Positions 9,227-18,237 of a DNA stretch of 64,000 nt are shown here, one piece after another. Positions within the stretch are counted from its first letter, which is position 1. The number at the start of each line of letters is the position of its first letter. A program made the translations under genes and the position numbers. The notes beneath the pieces are model-generated. The model saw nothing but the letters and a program-made list of their open reading frames with translations, ran no database searches and had not been told where the DNA came from. This DNA is from Bacteriovoracaceae bacterium (GTDB lineage Bacteria > Bdellovibrionota > Bacteriovoracia > Bacteriovoracales > Bacteriovoracaceae), in NCBI GenBank assembly GCA_025210745.1, contig JAOARC010000034.1:31002-95001 (forward strand), read 5' to 3'.

Positions 9227-9594
9227 TCAAGATGTACTGTTCCACTTATTAAGAATTTATTTTCTTTTGTTTTTACTACTTTATACCAAATATGGTGATA
9301 ATTTTTTTCTTTTTTATCTTTTAAATTTACAAAGAACACATTTTCTTTAGCCGTTTTTTTTATTTTTAAATCAAAGTCTATTTTTTGTGATGATTTTTTT
9401 TGAACAGAGAATAAACGCTTTATATATTGAGTCTTTTTCATTTGCTTTAAGTAATCATCAGTTATTGTTGAAATAAATTCTTTTTTATTCTGCGTTTGAA
9501 TGCTTTTAAGATGTGATTTAAAAAGTTCCATGATTTGAGTTTCTTTTGCTAATAGGCCAAAAGATAGAATTGTCATTAAAAATAAAGTTTTCAT
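9223..9594 (-). CDS. Small exported protein of unknown function
   Basis: A signal peptide (MKTLFLMTILSFGLLAKE) is followed by about 105 residues with an N-terminal helix (IMELFKSHLKSIQTQNKKEF), then strand-rich sequence ending LISGTVHLD. The shape suggests an NTF2/SnoaL-like or DUF4878-like fold (helix with a short loop, then a curved sheet), but I cannot assign it. It starts inside the stop codon of the upstream amidase gene (4-bp ATGA overlap), so it is very probably translated together with that enzyme and may be an accessory periplasmic factor. Confidence 0.7.
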   Translation of the reverse strand: MKTLFLMTILSFGLLAKETQIMELFKSHLKSIQTQNKKEFISTITDDYLKQMKKTQYIKRLFSVQKKSSQKIDFDLKIKKTAKENVFFVNLKDKKEKNYHHIWYKVVKTKENKFLISGTVHLD

Positions 9595-11186
9595 TTTTTC
9601 CTATATACGACTTTAAAATCGCATCCTTGTTCTTTAGCATAATTTGCTATTTTCTTTAGATCAGCAATAATACTTCCTGGGCAGTTTGTTGGCTTAAAGT
9701 ATGAGTGAGGATGTAGTGTTTTTATACTTGGTGTTTGTCGCTGTAATTTACATGCAAGAAGTCCAACTTCTTTTAAAGCTTCATTACTTGCTCTTTTAGC
9801 TTTATCTTTTCTATTAATATGTCTAATTGTAATAACTCCTGCAATGGTCACTTTTTGGTATGCTTCAAAGTCACCTATTAGAGCGATTCCTACGCTTGTG
9901 ATATTTCCTGTTATTTGTCTTTGATCTGAAAGACGCCTCTTTATACTGTATTTAGGAGCACTTTGATGTTGTAGCTCAGATTTTGCGCAGGTATATTTAA
10001 GGTTTTTAATTCTCTTATATTCAGAGTAGGCAAGGGGAGCTGTATCTCCACCAGCATGAGCACCTTGATATTCAAGAGGTCTTCCCTGATTGACGGTTGG
10101 CTTGTTGGTATTTAAATCACTTATAAGATAGTGATAGCCAACCATGTACCAGGGAACACCATTATCTAAGCGTTCTCGATGTAAATTGTTAATATCGATA
10201 GCTGTATCCGTTTCATTTGTTGCTGTATGATGTATTGTGATGCTATTTAAGGCATTTATATCTCTTTTACAAAAATATGAGTTTTTATGATTTGTTTTAA
10301 TATAATCGTGATTGACAATTTCAAGCTCATCAACAGGATCGACTTTAGGAGGAATGATAATAGGTGGTTCCTCTTTAATAATTGGTTTTTTTGTATTGAA
10401 TGAATTGAACTGAGATAAAACAATACTCAGTTCATTTAAGTTTTTATTGAGATTGATAAAAGGATCTTCTTTGAATGGGCAAGATAGGCCAATGCTTTGA
10501 TAGTACTTATCAAGCTGACTTTTTGAGCAGACTTTTTCGTAGTTAGTAAATATATTTTGATAGCTTTCATGAGAATTTTTTAATAAAAGTTTTTGAATTT
10601 CATCAATTTCATTTTTTAGAACATTGATACTCTTTTGCGAAATGTCGTAGTGAGCATTACTATATTTAGAGTTAAGCTCTCTAAACATTTTTGCATAGTT
10701 TTGATCTGAAATATTATGTTTTTTAGATACTAGTTCAAGGGTATATAAATCCCATTTATTAAATAACTCTGATTCCTTCATTCCTTTAAAGTATTGAAAA
10801 TTCTTCTTTTGAAGTTGAATGATGGAGGTTATTGCTTCTTTATAATTAATTGGTTTTACTTTTTTGTATCTTCTTCCATACCAAAATTTATATCTTTTAA
10901 GTGGTTTGTACTCGAGTATTAGTTGTTTAAAGCCAGCAGAGTTCTTTAGGGATTTATAATGTTGTAAAAGCTCAGGGTGTCTCTTTAGATTTTCAGTTTT
11001 CGTATTTTTAAGAGAAGTCAGTATAGATAAAGACAGCTTTTTTTGAATCAATTCATAGCTTTTTTTTATATTTTTTTTCGTTATATCTTTATAAGTCCAC
11101 TTTACAATATTTTCACATTCACTTTCTTGCGAAAGAGCAATTGAAAAACTAAATATTGTAATAAATAAAAAACCTAACCTCATCAA
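9591..11186 (-). CDS. Exported N-acetylmuramoyl-L-alanine amidase (Amidase_2/PGRP type)
   Basis: The signal peptide ends near FSIALSQ. Residues about 25-285 are a helical, Lys-rich region without a recognised domain; residues about 305-515 form an Amidase_2/PGRP domain. Visible motifs are SITIHHTATN (first zinc His), WYMVGYHYLI, SVGIALIGDF and TLHPHSYFKPTNCPG (second His and Cys ligands). The family cleaves the bond between muramic acid and L-alanine of peptidoglycan. In this organism type that could serve self-wall remodelling or attack on other bacteria; the sequence cannot distinguish them. The long N-terminal part is unusual for the family and may bind a partner or the wall. Confidence 0.9.
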   Translation of the reverse strand: MMRLGFLFITIFSFSIALSQESECENIVKWTYKDITKKNIKKSYELIQKKLSLSILTSLKNTKTENLKRHPELLQHYKSLKNSAGFKQLILEYKPLKRYKFWYGRRYKKVKPINYKEAITSIIQLQKKNFQYFKGMKESELFNKWDLYTLELVSKKHNISDQNYAKMFRELNSKYSNAHYDISQKSINVLKNEIDEIQKLLLKNSHESYQNIFTNYEKVCSKSQLDKYYQSIGLSCPFKEDPFINLNKNLNELSIVLSQFNSFNTKKPIIKEEPPIIIPPKVDPVDELEIVNHDYIKTNHKNSYFCKRDINALNSITIHHTATNETDTAIDINNLHRERLDNGVPWYMVGYHYLISDLNTNKPTVNQGRPLEYQGAHAGGDTAPLAYSEYKRIKNLKYTCAKSELQHQSAPKYSIKRRLSDQRQITGNITSVGIALIGDFEAYQKVTIAGVITIRHINRKDKAKRASNEALKEVGLLACKLQRQTPSIKTLHPHSYFKPTNCPGSIIADLKKIANYAKEQGCDFKVVYRKK

Positions 11187-11253
11187 AGTATTTATCGGTC
11201 TTTTTTACTCAGAAATTTAATAATCTTTAAATAAAATCATAAAAATCAATAGT

Positions 11254-12042
11254 TTAGGAAGATGCCGAGGTATAGTTTTTAAGACCTTTTTTCCATAAAA
11301 ATACGGATATAATAAAAAGGCCAGTACATCCTATTAATGGTCCAAAAAAGAATTTCCATTCATAATTAGAGAACAAAAATGTTGTAGGAAAAGATGCAAT
11401 AAGAGCAAAAGGTAAAATATAAATAAAAAGATTTTTTACAAAGCCTTTATAAATACGATGAGGTCTTTCCATTGTATGGCTTAAAGCAAAGAATAGATCT
11501 CCAAAGCCTCTAGGAGATCCTGTCCATAATGTTGATATTAAGAAAATAAAATTAATAAAAAAGTAAATTAAAGTTCCGTTTATTAGTAGTAAAATAAATA
11601 GTACTATTTTAATCGGATCTAGATCAACAGGATAATTATTTAAAAAGTAGGCTAAGATACTTGTGGCAATAATAAGGTTTAAAAACGAGTTTGCTGCAAA
11701 CTCACGTAGACTTAAGAAAAACATACTTGATACTGGCTTCGTGAGATAATAGTCTAGGGAGCCGTTATTAATATAAATAGGAAGCCACCAACAATTATTT
11801 GCAAAAACACTCATATTAAGAGCATCAACAAATAGATAGCCAGCAATAAAAATTCTTAGTTGCTCCAGCTCAAATCCTCCTAGAATAGGAGTATAGAGAT
11901 AGATAACTTCAAAAAACAAGAATTGAATGATATAAAAAACAAGATCCATTACAACCCTAAAGAAGAAGTCAAATCTAAACTCAAAAGCTTTACTAAATGA
12001 AAAACGTAAAAAATAAGAATATAATCTTAGGTATCTCATCAT
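11254..12042 (-). CDS. ABC-2 type exporter permease (ABC2_membrane_6-like), subunit 2
   Basis: An integral membrane protein of about six segments, including VVMDLVFYIIQFLFFEVIYL, LFILLLINGTLIYFFINFIF and FLFSNYEWKFFFGPLIG followed by a C-terminal helix. The short TKPVSSMFFLSLREF loop (about residue 100) is typical of the ABC2_membrane_6/DUF990 permeases, which come as pairs with one ATPase. It overlaps the preceding permease by 4 bp (ATGA), so the two should be made in equal amounts and form a heterodimeric channel. The exported substrate is unknown; relatives have been linked to export of lipids, drugs or envelope material. Confidence 0.85.
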   Translation of the reverse strand: MMRYLRLYSYFLRFSFSKAFEFRFDFFFRVVMDLVFYIIQFLFFEVIYLYTPILGGFELEQLRIFIAGYLFVDALNMSVFANNCWWLPIYINNGSLDYYLTKPVSSMFFLSLREFAANSFLNLIIATSILAYFLNNYPVDLDPIKIVLFILLLINGTLIYFFINFIFLISTLWTGSPRGFGDLFFALSHTMERPHRIYKGFVKNLFIYILPFALIASFPTTFLFSNYEWKFFFGPLIGCTGLFIISVFLWKKGLKNYTSASS

Positions 12043-12839
12043 ATTCCAACACCGGTATATTTATATCTTCCTTTCATGTAAATATATTTGCATGCTCCAT
12101 AAAAAATGAATGTCCAGACAATCTGAATTCCCATTGCTGCCAATGTTTCTAAATGGGTCGCTTTAGACCAAAAGACATTTAAGCTCACGGATATAAAGTA
12201 GGGAAAAGGCGTATAGCTTATTATTTCTTGTGCCCAAGATGGAAACATCGTAAGAGGAATCATCACTCCTCCAAAGAATCCCATAAAAAATCTAAGCATT
12301 ACACTTAAACTCCATATATTATCAGCCCAAAATGCAATGAGTTCACAAATAGCATTCATAAAAAAATAGCAAACTCCACCAAGTAAAATTGAAACAGAAA
12401 ATAAAATAAGATCAATAAATCCTAAGTCTCCTAAAACTGGGGCGATAAAGTAATGATAAGCAGTAATTGCAATAATAAGTTGCATAAGATAGACGAATGC
12501 ATGGGCAAGATAGCTTGTTATCTTAAAATTGAAAAAATCTATAGGATAGAGAATATATTTATTAAGACTCCCTTGATAAATATCATTTGCAATATTCCCA
12601 ATCATTCCAGCTTGTAAAATTTTATAAAGAACAGATGCTATAATATAGTAAAGTACGATTTGTTTAAAAGTATATCCACCAATTTCAGACTTACCTGTAT
12701 ATTCAAAAATGTTAAGCCACAGGTAATAAGATATAACGAGTTTAAAAGCTGTAATGCCAATAAAGTTAACCCAAAAATCAAGTCTATAGGTAGTAAGCTT
12801 TCTTAACTCCATGAAAAAAACTTGTCTATAAGCTTTCAT
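12039..12839 (-). CDS. ABC-2 type exporter permease (ABC2_membrane_6-like), subunit 1
   Basis: A six-segment membrane protein with the family's N-terminal amphipathic stretch (MKAYRQVFFMELRKLTTYRL) and a KYILYPIDFFNFKITSYLAHA loop that corresponds to the TKPVSSMFFLSLREF loop in the next permease. Segments include LIIAITAYHYFIAPVL and LILFSVSILLGGVCYFFM. The ATG begins directly after the stop codon of the ATPase gene, with no spacer, and the gene overlaps the second permease by 4 bp. The three genes therefore form one exporter operon. Confidence 0.85.
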   Translation of the reverse strand: MKAYRQVFFMELRKLTTYRLDFWVNFIGITAFKLVISYYLWLNIFEYTGKSEIGGYTFKQIVLYYIIASVLYKILQAGMIGNIANDIYQGSLNKYILYPIDFFNFKITSYLAHAFVYLMQLIIAITAYHYFIAPVLGDLGFIDLILFSVSILLGGVCYFFMNAICELIAFWADNIWSLSVMLRFFMGFFGGVMIPLTMFPSWAQEIISYTPFPYFISVSLNVFWSKATHLETLAAMGIQIVWTFIFYGACKYIYMKGRYKYTGVGI

Positions 12840-13808
12840 TCAGTTTCCTAGTATAGATTCAATAATAGTGGAAATATCCTGTCTCGATATCGAAAGATCT
12901 TCGACTTTAAAAGAATCAATAATCTCATTAATAAATATACTGATATTAGCTTCAGGAACCTCAAAGTTATAGAAGTTTCCTGTTTGAGTAAAATCGACAT
13001 AGCTTGTTTTAAGAATTTTGGGATTAAATGATTCCTCCTGAATTTTAAAACTAATTGATTTATTTTTGCCATATTTATTTTTTATTTCATCAATATTTCC
13101 ATCAAAAATAATCAGGCCTTCTTTCATAATGACAACTCTTTCACAAAGTCGTTCAATATCTTCCATATAATGAGAAGTTAGGATCATGATAGGCTTATAC
13201 TTTTTTCTATATTCAACAATAAAATTTCTTATTGCTGTTTGAGCAAAAAGATCTAGTCCAATCGTTGGCTCATCTAAAAAAACAACTTTTGGTCTATGTA
13301 ATAAAGCTGCCATAAGCTCAACTTTCATTCTTTGGCCTAGACTAAGCTTTCTAATTTGTATTTTAAGTTCTTCTTTTATTTGAAGCTTTTCACTTAAATA
13401 ATCAATCATCTCATTGTAATGATCATCAGGGATTTTATAGATTTCTTTTAAAAGTAAAAAACCATCTAAAGCAGGAAGGTCCCACCAAAGTTGGGCTTTT
13501 TGTCCCATAATAAGTGACATTTTACTTCTAAACTCATTGTTTTTAATCCAAGGATTAAAGCCAATAACACTAACTTCTCCACTCGTTGGGTGAATGATTC
13601 CCGATAATATTTTAGCTAGAGTTGTTTTTCCTGCGCCATTGGATCCAATAAGACCAATGATTTCACCTTCTTCAATTGTAAGATTGATATCTCTAAGAGC
13701 GTGTTTTTTTATATAATCTCTTGTAAAGAGACTTTTAATACTTGCTTTAAAACCAGCCGCTTTTTTGTGAACTTTAAATACCTTATTCAGGTTTTTTACT
13801 TGTATCAT
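12840..13808 (-). CDS. ABC-2 exporter ATP-binding protein
   Basis: A single nucleotide-binding domain occupies residues about 1-235: Walker A GSNGAGKTTLAK, Q-loop MSLIMGQKAQLWWDLPA, signature LSLGQRMKVELMAALL, Walker B VVFLDEPTIGLD and switch His in ILTSHYMED. The signature LSLGQ and the QKAQLWWDLP stretch are typical of the ATPases that partner DUF990 permeases. The last 85 residues are a regulatory-like extension. It overlaps the end of the methyltransferase gene by 26 bp and is followed directly by the two permease genes. It powers the exporter from the cytoplasmic side. Confidence 0.93.
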   Translation of the reverse strand: MIQVKNLNKVFKVHKKAAGFKASIKSLFTRDYIKKHALRDINLTIEEGEIIGLIGSNGAGKTTLAKILSGIIHPTSGEVSVIGFNPWIKNNEFRSKMSLIMGQKAQLWWDLPALDGFLLLKEIYKIPDDHYNEMIDYLSEKLQIKEELKIQIRKLSLGQRMKVELMAALLHRPKVVFLDEPTIGLDLFAQTAIRNFIVEYRKKYKPIMILTSHYMEDIERLCERVVIMKEGLIIFDGNIDEIKNKYGKNKSISFKIQEESFNPKILKTSYVDFTQTGNFYNFEVPEANISIFINEIIDSFKVEDLSISRQDISTIIESILGN

Positions 13809-15099
13809 CTTTTTGAGCTGCTTTTTTTAGAATAAAACCTTTTAAATAAGACCCTTCTGCGAATCTTGGCATAGAAGGACAGTCGCTATTTAAAGACAGG
13901 AATTTTACATTCTTAAGATTTAATTTTTTATCGGCGGTGATTTTATCAATTTTTTCACTAAACTTTCTTTTCGAAACCTTATGAGTATTTAAGAAAAGGA
14001 CCATTTGTCCGCCATCTTCTAAAAGGTGATACATTTTTGGAAGCATTTTTTCATATTCTTTAAGAGCATTTGTTCTTTTTGTTCCATTTGATGAACTAGA
14101 AGGAGGATCGCATATAATAAGATCAAAAGTTTCCTTATCTTTTAATTCGTTTAAAGCATCGGAAACAGAAGATATCATCGAAGTATGATTACCAATACTC
14201 ATATCTTCATTTAGCTTTATATTGCTTTCAAGCAACTCCATATAGGTTTCAGATAGGTCGACAGAGGTTACTTTGGTCGCACCATTTTTCATTGCATAGA
14301 CAGAAAAAGCTCCTGTGTATGAATATAGATTTAAAACCTTTTTAGAGGACTTAAAAGTTTTTTCGAGCTTTTCTCTAACTGCAGCCATATCGGTGTAAAT
14401 ACCATTGTCATAAAATTCCCCAATTGAAACATTATATTTACAACCAAATTCATTGATCTCAAATCTTTTAAAACTTAAGTTCGGATCTAGTCCTTTTGCC
14501 GGAGCTTTAAATTCATTTGAATCTGCTCTATTTTGCATCCAAATTTGATCTTTAAAAACTTCAACTCCAAAGACTTGTTTCATTTGGTTCATAACTGTTT
14601 GAAGAATAATATCTTGATATCGATCCCAAAAATGAGTATAGGATTGAATTAAAATTTGATCATTTAGAAGTTGAATAAAAAGTCCAGGCACTCTATCTGC
14701 TTCTCCAAATAATAGATATAAATTATTTCTCTTGTCTAAAATTTTTTGATCTTTACGTTGTTTAAAAGCTTCTTTTACTCTCGCTATAAAGTCGTTTTTA
14801 AAGTTCTTAATTTGTTTTCCAAAGTTTCCTTCTTTTGACCAAAGTCTTGCTCTAACAGTGCTATGCCTTGGATCATGTAAAAGAAGAGCAAAAGGTTTTC
14901 TCCTATTTGAAGCGACAATAAATTTTTCATTTGGATGAAACTGCTCAGAATATTTATCAAGAGTAACCCAAGGATTCCCTTTTTGTATCATTTTTATTGA
15001 TATGGGATGAATTTCGTATAATTGAGGTCTATTAAAATGTGATGTATTAGTTCTTCCAGTAATAGTCTCTGATCTATTAAAGTTTCTATTGTAGTTCAT
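13783..15099 (-). CDS. Class I SAM-dependent rRNA methyltransferase, RlmI/RlmK-like (COG1092)
   Basis: An N-terminal PUA-like region with IHPISIKMIQKGNPWV and HDPRHSTVRARLWS is followed by a Rossmann methyltransferase domain. Motif I is VLNLYSYTGAFSVYAMKNGA, the adenine/ribose acidic loop is VTSVDLSETYMELLESN, and the catalytic motif IV is LIICDPPSSSSNGTKR. RlmI methylates C5 of a cytosine in 23S rRNA; the exact target here is inferred from family. At 438 residues it is slightly longer than the usual 400 because of Asn/Thr-rich N-terminal residues. It follows directly on the stop codon of a 100-residue gene and overlaps the ABC ATPase by 26 bp. Confidence 0.87.
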   Translation of the reverse strand: MNYNRNFNRSETITGRTNTSHFNRPQLYEIHPISIKMIQKGNPWVTLDKYSEQFHPNEKFIVASNRRKPFALLLHDPRHSTVRARLWSKEGNFGKQIKNFKNDFIARVKEAFKQRKDQKILDKRNNLYLLFGEADRVPGLFIQLLNDQILIQSYTHFWDRYQDIILQTVMNQMKQVFGVEVFKDQIWMQNRADSNEFKAPAKGLDPNLSFKRFEINEFGCKYNVSIGEFYDNGIYTDMAAVREKLEKTFKSSKKVLNLYSYTGAFSVYAMKNGATKVTSVDLSETYMELLESNIKLNEDMSIGNHTSMISSVSDALNELKDKETFDLIICDPPSSSSNGTKRTNALKEYEKMLPKMYHLLEDGGQMVLFLNTHKVSKRKFSEKIDKITADKKLNLKNVKFLSLNSDCPSMPRFAEGSYLKGFILKKAAQKDDTSKKPE

Positions 15100-15402
15100 C
15101 TAGTGTATCCGCCTTTTAATTTCATTATCTAGCTTATCTAGTAGTTGTAATAATATATTTGTAAAACCAAACGGGCTCTGAGCAAATTCATTTAGTTTAA
15201 ACTGATTTAAAATATTTTTAACTTCAATGCTTTTATCGTCCATATTATATGGATCATAATTAAGGCAAAGGTAGTTTAATTGTTTAACCATTAAGTTTAA
15301 TTCTTTTACTTCCAGATTTGGTAGCTTGTTTTTAAAAATTGTTACATAATCCAAAGGTTCAGAATTAGCTTTCTGATTCTGCGTATTTGCATGTTTTTGC
15401 AT
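15100..15402 (-). CDS. Unrecognised 100-residue cytoplasmic protein
   Basis: The protein is polar, Asn/Leu-rich and predicted helical (LEVKELNLMVKQLNYLCL, FTNILLQLLDKLDNEIK), with no signal peptide or membrane segment. It is the first gene of a run that continues with the rRNA methyltransferase and the ABC exporter; its TAG stop abuts the methyltransferase ATG. I do not recognise it. Being first in a tightly packed operon and having helical, non-repetitive sequence both support a real gene. Confidence 0.65.
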   Translation of the reverse strand: MQKHANTQNQKANSEPLDYVTIFKNKLPNLEVKELNLMVKQLNYLCLNYDPYNMDDKSIEVKNILNQFKLNEFAQSPFGFTNILLQLLDKLDNEIKRRIH

Positions 15403-15578
15403 ATCTTCTTATTGCTTTTATGGCCATCTATGTCAAGTAAACTTTGGCACTGATAATGCAATTATCGAAAATATGATAGTTTTTATATTATTCTACATTC
15501 TTTTAGTTTTTTTGCGTCACATCAATACTTTACAAGTATGAATTAAGTTTTGTCCGTATTCCAAAAAATCAGTTATTT

Positions 15579-16328
15579 ATGACTAAAAAGGCTAATAAGC
15601 TATTTTCGCAGCTTATGGAGCTTGACCTTAGAAACCTTACTCAGATTAAGCTTGTTCACTACAAAAATTATACAACCATAATAGAAAAACTTTTAGATAG
15701 TAAAAAAAGATACGGAGCTCCTGTATCACAAAGTATTAGTGAGATTAAATACAACCTTGCAAAGGACTTAAATTTTGAAAAAAAGATGAGTTCAAATCTT
15801 GGAGGAAGTTTATTTCAAATGTTTCTTATTTTCTTTATGGGACAAATTTTTTCCATCTTTGCATCGATACAGTTGGACATAACTTTAGATTCATTTTCAA
15901 AATTTCTAATAATAGGTTGGCAATTACTTGGAACATTCATCTTTATATTTTTATTCTACAAACTCAAAAATAAGATTTTCGATGTCTATATGAGTGTTTT
16001 AGAAAAAGTTGTACTCTTTAAAAACCTCTTATTAAGTAGAGTTCCGCTTAGTTACGCTATTAATGAATTAGATATTGATTCCTTATCATCTGTAAAAACA
16101 ATAGAAGTAAAAAGATTCTTAAGTGCACTAGAAAGAGTGAAAAGTACAGGCGGTCAAAACATGGCTGATCTTGATATTTTAAACAAAGAGTTATGGCTAG
16201 GCCTTGACTTTAAATTTGAAAAATTCACAAAGGTATTATTAGCATGTAAATTCATAGCTTTAGGAGTATTCTTTCTTCCAAGCTACTTATACACAATCTA
16301 TCTATTTATAGGACAGCTAGGACTTTGA
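15579..16328 (+). CDS. Three-helix membrane protein, possibly T2SF/TadB-TadC-like
   Basis: There are three likely membrane segments: about residues 76-97 (FQMFLIFFMGQIFSIFASI), 107-130 (LIIGWQLLGTFIFIFLFY) and 220-245 (ACKFIALGVFFLPSYLYTIY). The roughly 90-residue cytosolic stretch between the second and third contains LLLSRVPLSYAINEL and later GGQNMADLDILNKELW. The last part ends in FEKFTKVLLACKF then FFLP. This order and the FFLP end resemble TadB/TadC platform proteins, but identity is weak and the length is short. It is monocistronic, 62 bp before ettA. The Tad-like locus at 20.4-24.8 kb has no platform gene of its own. Treat the function as unproven. Confidence 0.75.
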   Translation: MTKKANKLFSQLMELDLRNLTQIKLVHYKNYTTIIEKLLDSKKRYGAPVSQSISEIKYNLAKDLNFEKKMSSNLGGSLFQMFLIFFMGQIFSIFASIQLDITLDSFSKFLIIGWQLLGTFIFIFLFYKLKNKIFDVYMSVLEKVVLFKNLLLSRVPLSYAINELDIDSLSSVKTIEVKRFLSALERVKSTGGQNMADLDILNKELWLGLDFKFEKFTKVLLACKFIALGVFFLPSYLYTIYLFIGQLGL

Positions 16329-16390
16329 GTATAGACTGATGATTGACTTATCTATATAATCCTTAAAAATTAATTAAAGGAAGATGTACT

Positions 16391-18061
16391 ATGAGTGAAA
16401 AAATTATTTTTTCAATGTCCCGTGTTAACAAAACTTATCCAGGTAAAAAAACAGTTATTAAGGATATTTCACTATCTTTTTTCTATGGAGCAAAGATTGG
16501 TGTTTTAGGTCTAAACGGTGCGGGTAAGTCTACATTATTAAGAATTATTGCTGGTATTGATCAAGACTTTGATGGTTTTGTAAATATGTCTAAGGGAATC
16601 AGTGTTGGATATCTTGAACAAGAGCCGCAGTTAGATCCTGAAAAGACAGTTCTTCAAGTTGTTGAAGAAGGACTAGCTGAACTTGTTTCAATTAGAAATG
16701 CATATGATGCTATCAATGAAAAGTTTGCTGACCCGGACGCTGATATGGATGCACTTTTAGCTGAGCAAGGAAAGCTTCAAGATAAAATGGATGCTTATAA
16801 TATTTGGGATCTAGATTCTAAGTTAGATTTAGCAATGGACGCTCTTAGATGTCCACCATCAGATAAAAAGTGTGGAGTATTATCAGGAGGGGAAAAAAGA
16901 AGAGTTGCTCTTTGTAGATTATTATTATCTGAACCAGATGTTCTTCTATTAGATGAGCCTACAAATCATCTTGATGCAGAAACTGTTTATTGGTTAGAAA
17001 GACATCTTCAAAACTATAAAGGTACTGTTATAGCTATTACCCACGATAGATATTTCTTAGATAATGTTGCTGGTTGGATTTTAGAGCTTGATAGAGGGCA
17101 TGGAATTCCTTGGGAAGGAAATTACTCATCATGGTTAGATCAAAAAGCTAAAAGATTAGCTCAAGAGGAAAAGACTGAATCAAAAAGACAAAAAGCCCTT
17201 AAAAGAGAGCTTGAGTTTATTAATGCTTCACCTAAAGCAAGACAAGCTAAAGGTAAGGCAAGAATCACAAACTATAATAAGATGCTTGAAGAAGGATCTG
17301 CTGCAAAAAGAAATGAAACAAATTCTTTATATATTCCAAATGGACCTAGACTTGGTGATGTTGTTATTAATGCTCAAAGTGTAGCTAAAGCATTTGATGA
17401 TAAGGTTTTATATGAAGATTTAAACTTTAAGCTTCCTCCTGGTGGAATCGTTGGAATAATCGGTCCAAATGGCGCAGGTAAGACGACATTATTTAAATTG
17501 ATAACTGGTCATGAAACGGCTGACTCAGGAGACTTTACTGTTGGTCAAACAGTTAAGCTTGCTTACGTTGATCAAAGCCGTCAGATGGATTCGGATAAAA
17601 CAATTTTTCAAGAGGTTGCTGATGGGTTAGATGTTATTGAAGTAGAAGGAAAAGAATTAAATTCAAGAGCTTATATTTCAAGATTTAACTTTTCTGGTGA
17701 AGATCAAAAGAAAAAAGTATCTGAACTATCTGGAGGTGAGAGAAATAGAGTTCACCTTGCTAAGATGCTAAAAGAGGGGGGAAATGTCCTTTTACTAGAC
17801 GAGCCTACAAATGATCTTGATGTTAATACATTAAGAGCCCTTGAAGAAGCATTAGAAGATTATGCTGGATGTGCTGTTGTTATTTCCCACGATAGATATT
17901 TTATGGATAGAATTGCAACTCATATTTTAGCTTTTGAAGGGGATTCACAAGTTACATGGTTTGAAGGAAACTTTTCTGATTATATGGAAGATAAGAAAAG
18001 AAGACTGGGGGATGCAGCGGAAGTACCAAAGAGAATTAGTTATAAAAAACTTACAAGATAA
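16391..18061 (+). CDS. ettA: Energy-dependent translational throttle protein EttA (ABC-F)
   Basis: There are two ABC domains: Walker A LGLNGAGKSTLLR and IGPNGAGKTTLFK, signatures LSGGEKRRVALCRLL and LSGGERNRVHLAKML, and Walker B motifs ending LLLDEPTNHLDAE and LLLDEPTNDLDVN. The linker between them contains the ribosome-contacting region with many Lys/Arg. Its 556 residues match EttA (about 555). EttA binds the ribosomal E site and gates entry into elongation according to the ATP/ADP ratio. AAGGAAG lies 5 bp before the ATG. A strong intrinsic terminator follows the stop codon, so it is transcribed alone or with the membrane protein upstream. Confidence 0.96.
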   Translation: MSEKIIFSMSRVNKTYPGKKTVIKDISLSFFYGAKIGVLGLNGAGKSTLLRIIAGIDQDFDGFVNMSKGISVGYLEQEPQLDPEKTVLQVVEEGLAELVSIRNAYDAINEKFADPDADMDALLAEQGKLQDKMDAYNIWDLDSKLDLAMDALRCPPSDKKCGVLSGGEKRRVALCRLLLSEPDVLLLDEPTNHLDAETVYWLERHLQNYKGTVIAITHDRYFLDNVAGWILELDRGHGIPWEGNYSSWLDQKAKRLAQEEKTESKRQKALKRELEFINASPKARQAKGKARITNYNKMLEEGSAAKRNETNSLYIPNGPRLGDVVINAQSVAKAFDDKVLYEDLNFKLPPGGIVGIIGPNGAGKTTLFKLITGHETADSGDFTVGQTVKLAYVDQSRQMDSDKTIFQEVADGLDVIEVEGKELNSRAYISRFNFSGEDQKKKVSELSGGERNRVHLAKMLKEGGNVLLLDEPTNDLDVNTLRALEEALEDYAGCAVVISHDRYFMDRIATHILAFEGDSQVTWFEGNFSDYMEDKKRRLGDAAEVPKRISYKKLTR

Positions 18062-18066
18062 AAAGA

Positions 18067-18092
18067 CAAAGCCCTCATTTGAGGGCTTTTTT
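18067..18092 (+). terminator. Intrinsic terminator of ettA
   Basis: GCCCTC/GAGGGC with a 4-base ATTT loop at 18071-18086 is followed by six T (18087-18092), starting 9 bp after the ettA stop codon. Confidence 0.92.
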
Positions 18093-18152
18093 AATTGGGG
18101 GGATTATAGGTAGGGATAATGTGAATTTTGTTTTTTCGTGTGTGCAGGAATG

Positions 18153-18220
18153 ATGCTAGGCACGGCTTTTAAATGGGGTAATTCGAACTGTTTAAATAAA
18201 ACAAAAACCGTACCTAGCAT
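18153..18220 (-). repeat. Long imperfect inverted repeat, possible 3' hairpin of the 62-residue gene
   Basis: The arms at 18153-18170 and 18203-18220 match at 16 of 18 positions, with a 32-base spacer. Both mismatches become G-U pairs in RNA made from the minus strand and C-A clashes in RNA from the plus strand. That points to a structure in the minus-strand transcript, 18 bp beyond the stop codon of the gene at 18238. There is no adjacent T tract, so a Rho-independent terminator is not certain; a stability hairpin or a small palindromic element are alternatives. Confidence 0.6.
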
Positions 18221-18237
18221 GACATAAAGGGAGACAA

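Noticed and set aside
17774..17779. G6 run in ettA as a phase-variation tract
   Set aside because: It encodes Gly-Gly normally found in EttA and is short; essential-type gene, so slippage is unlikely to be selected.
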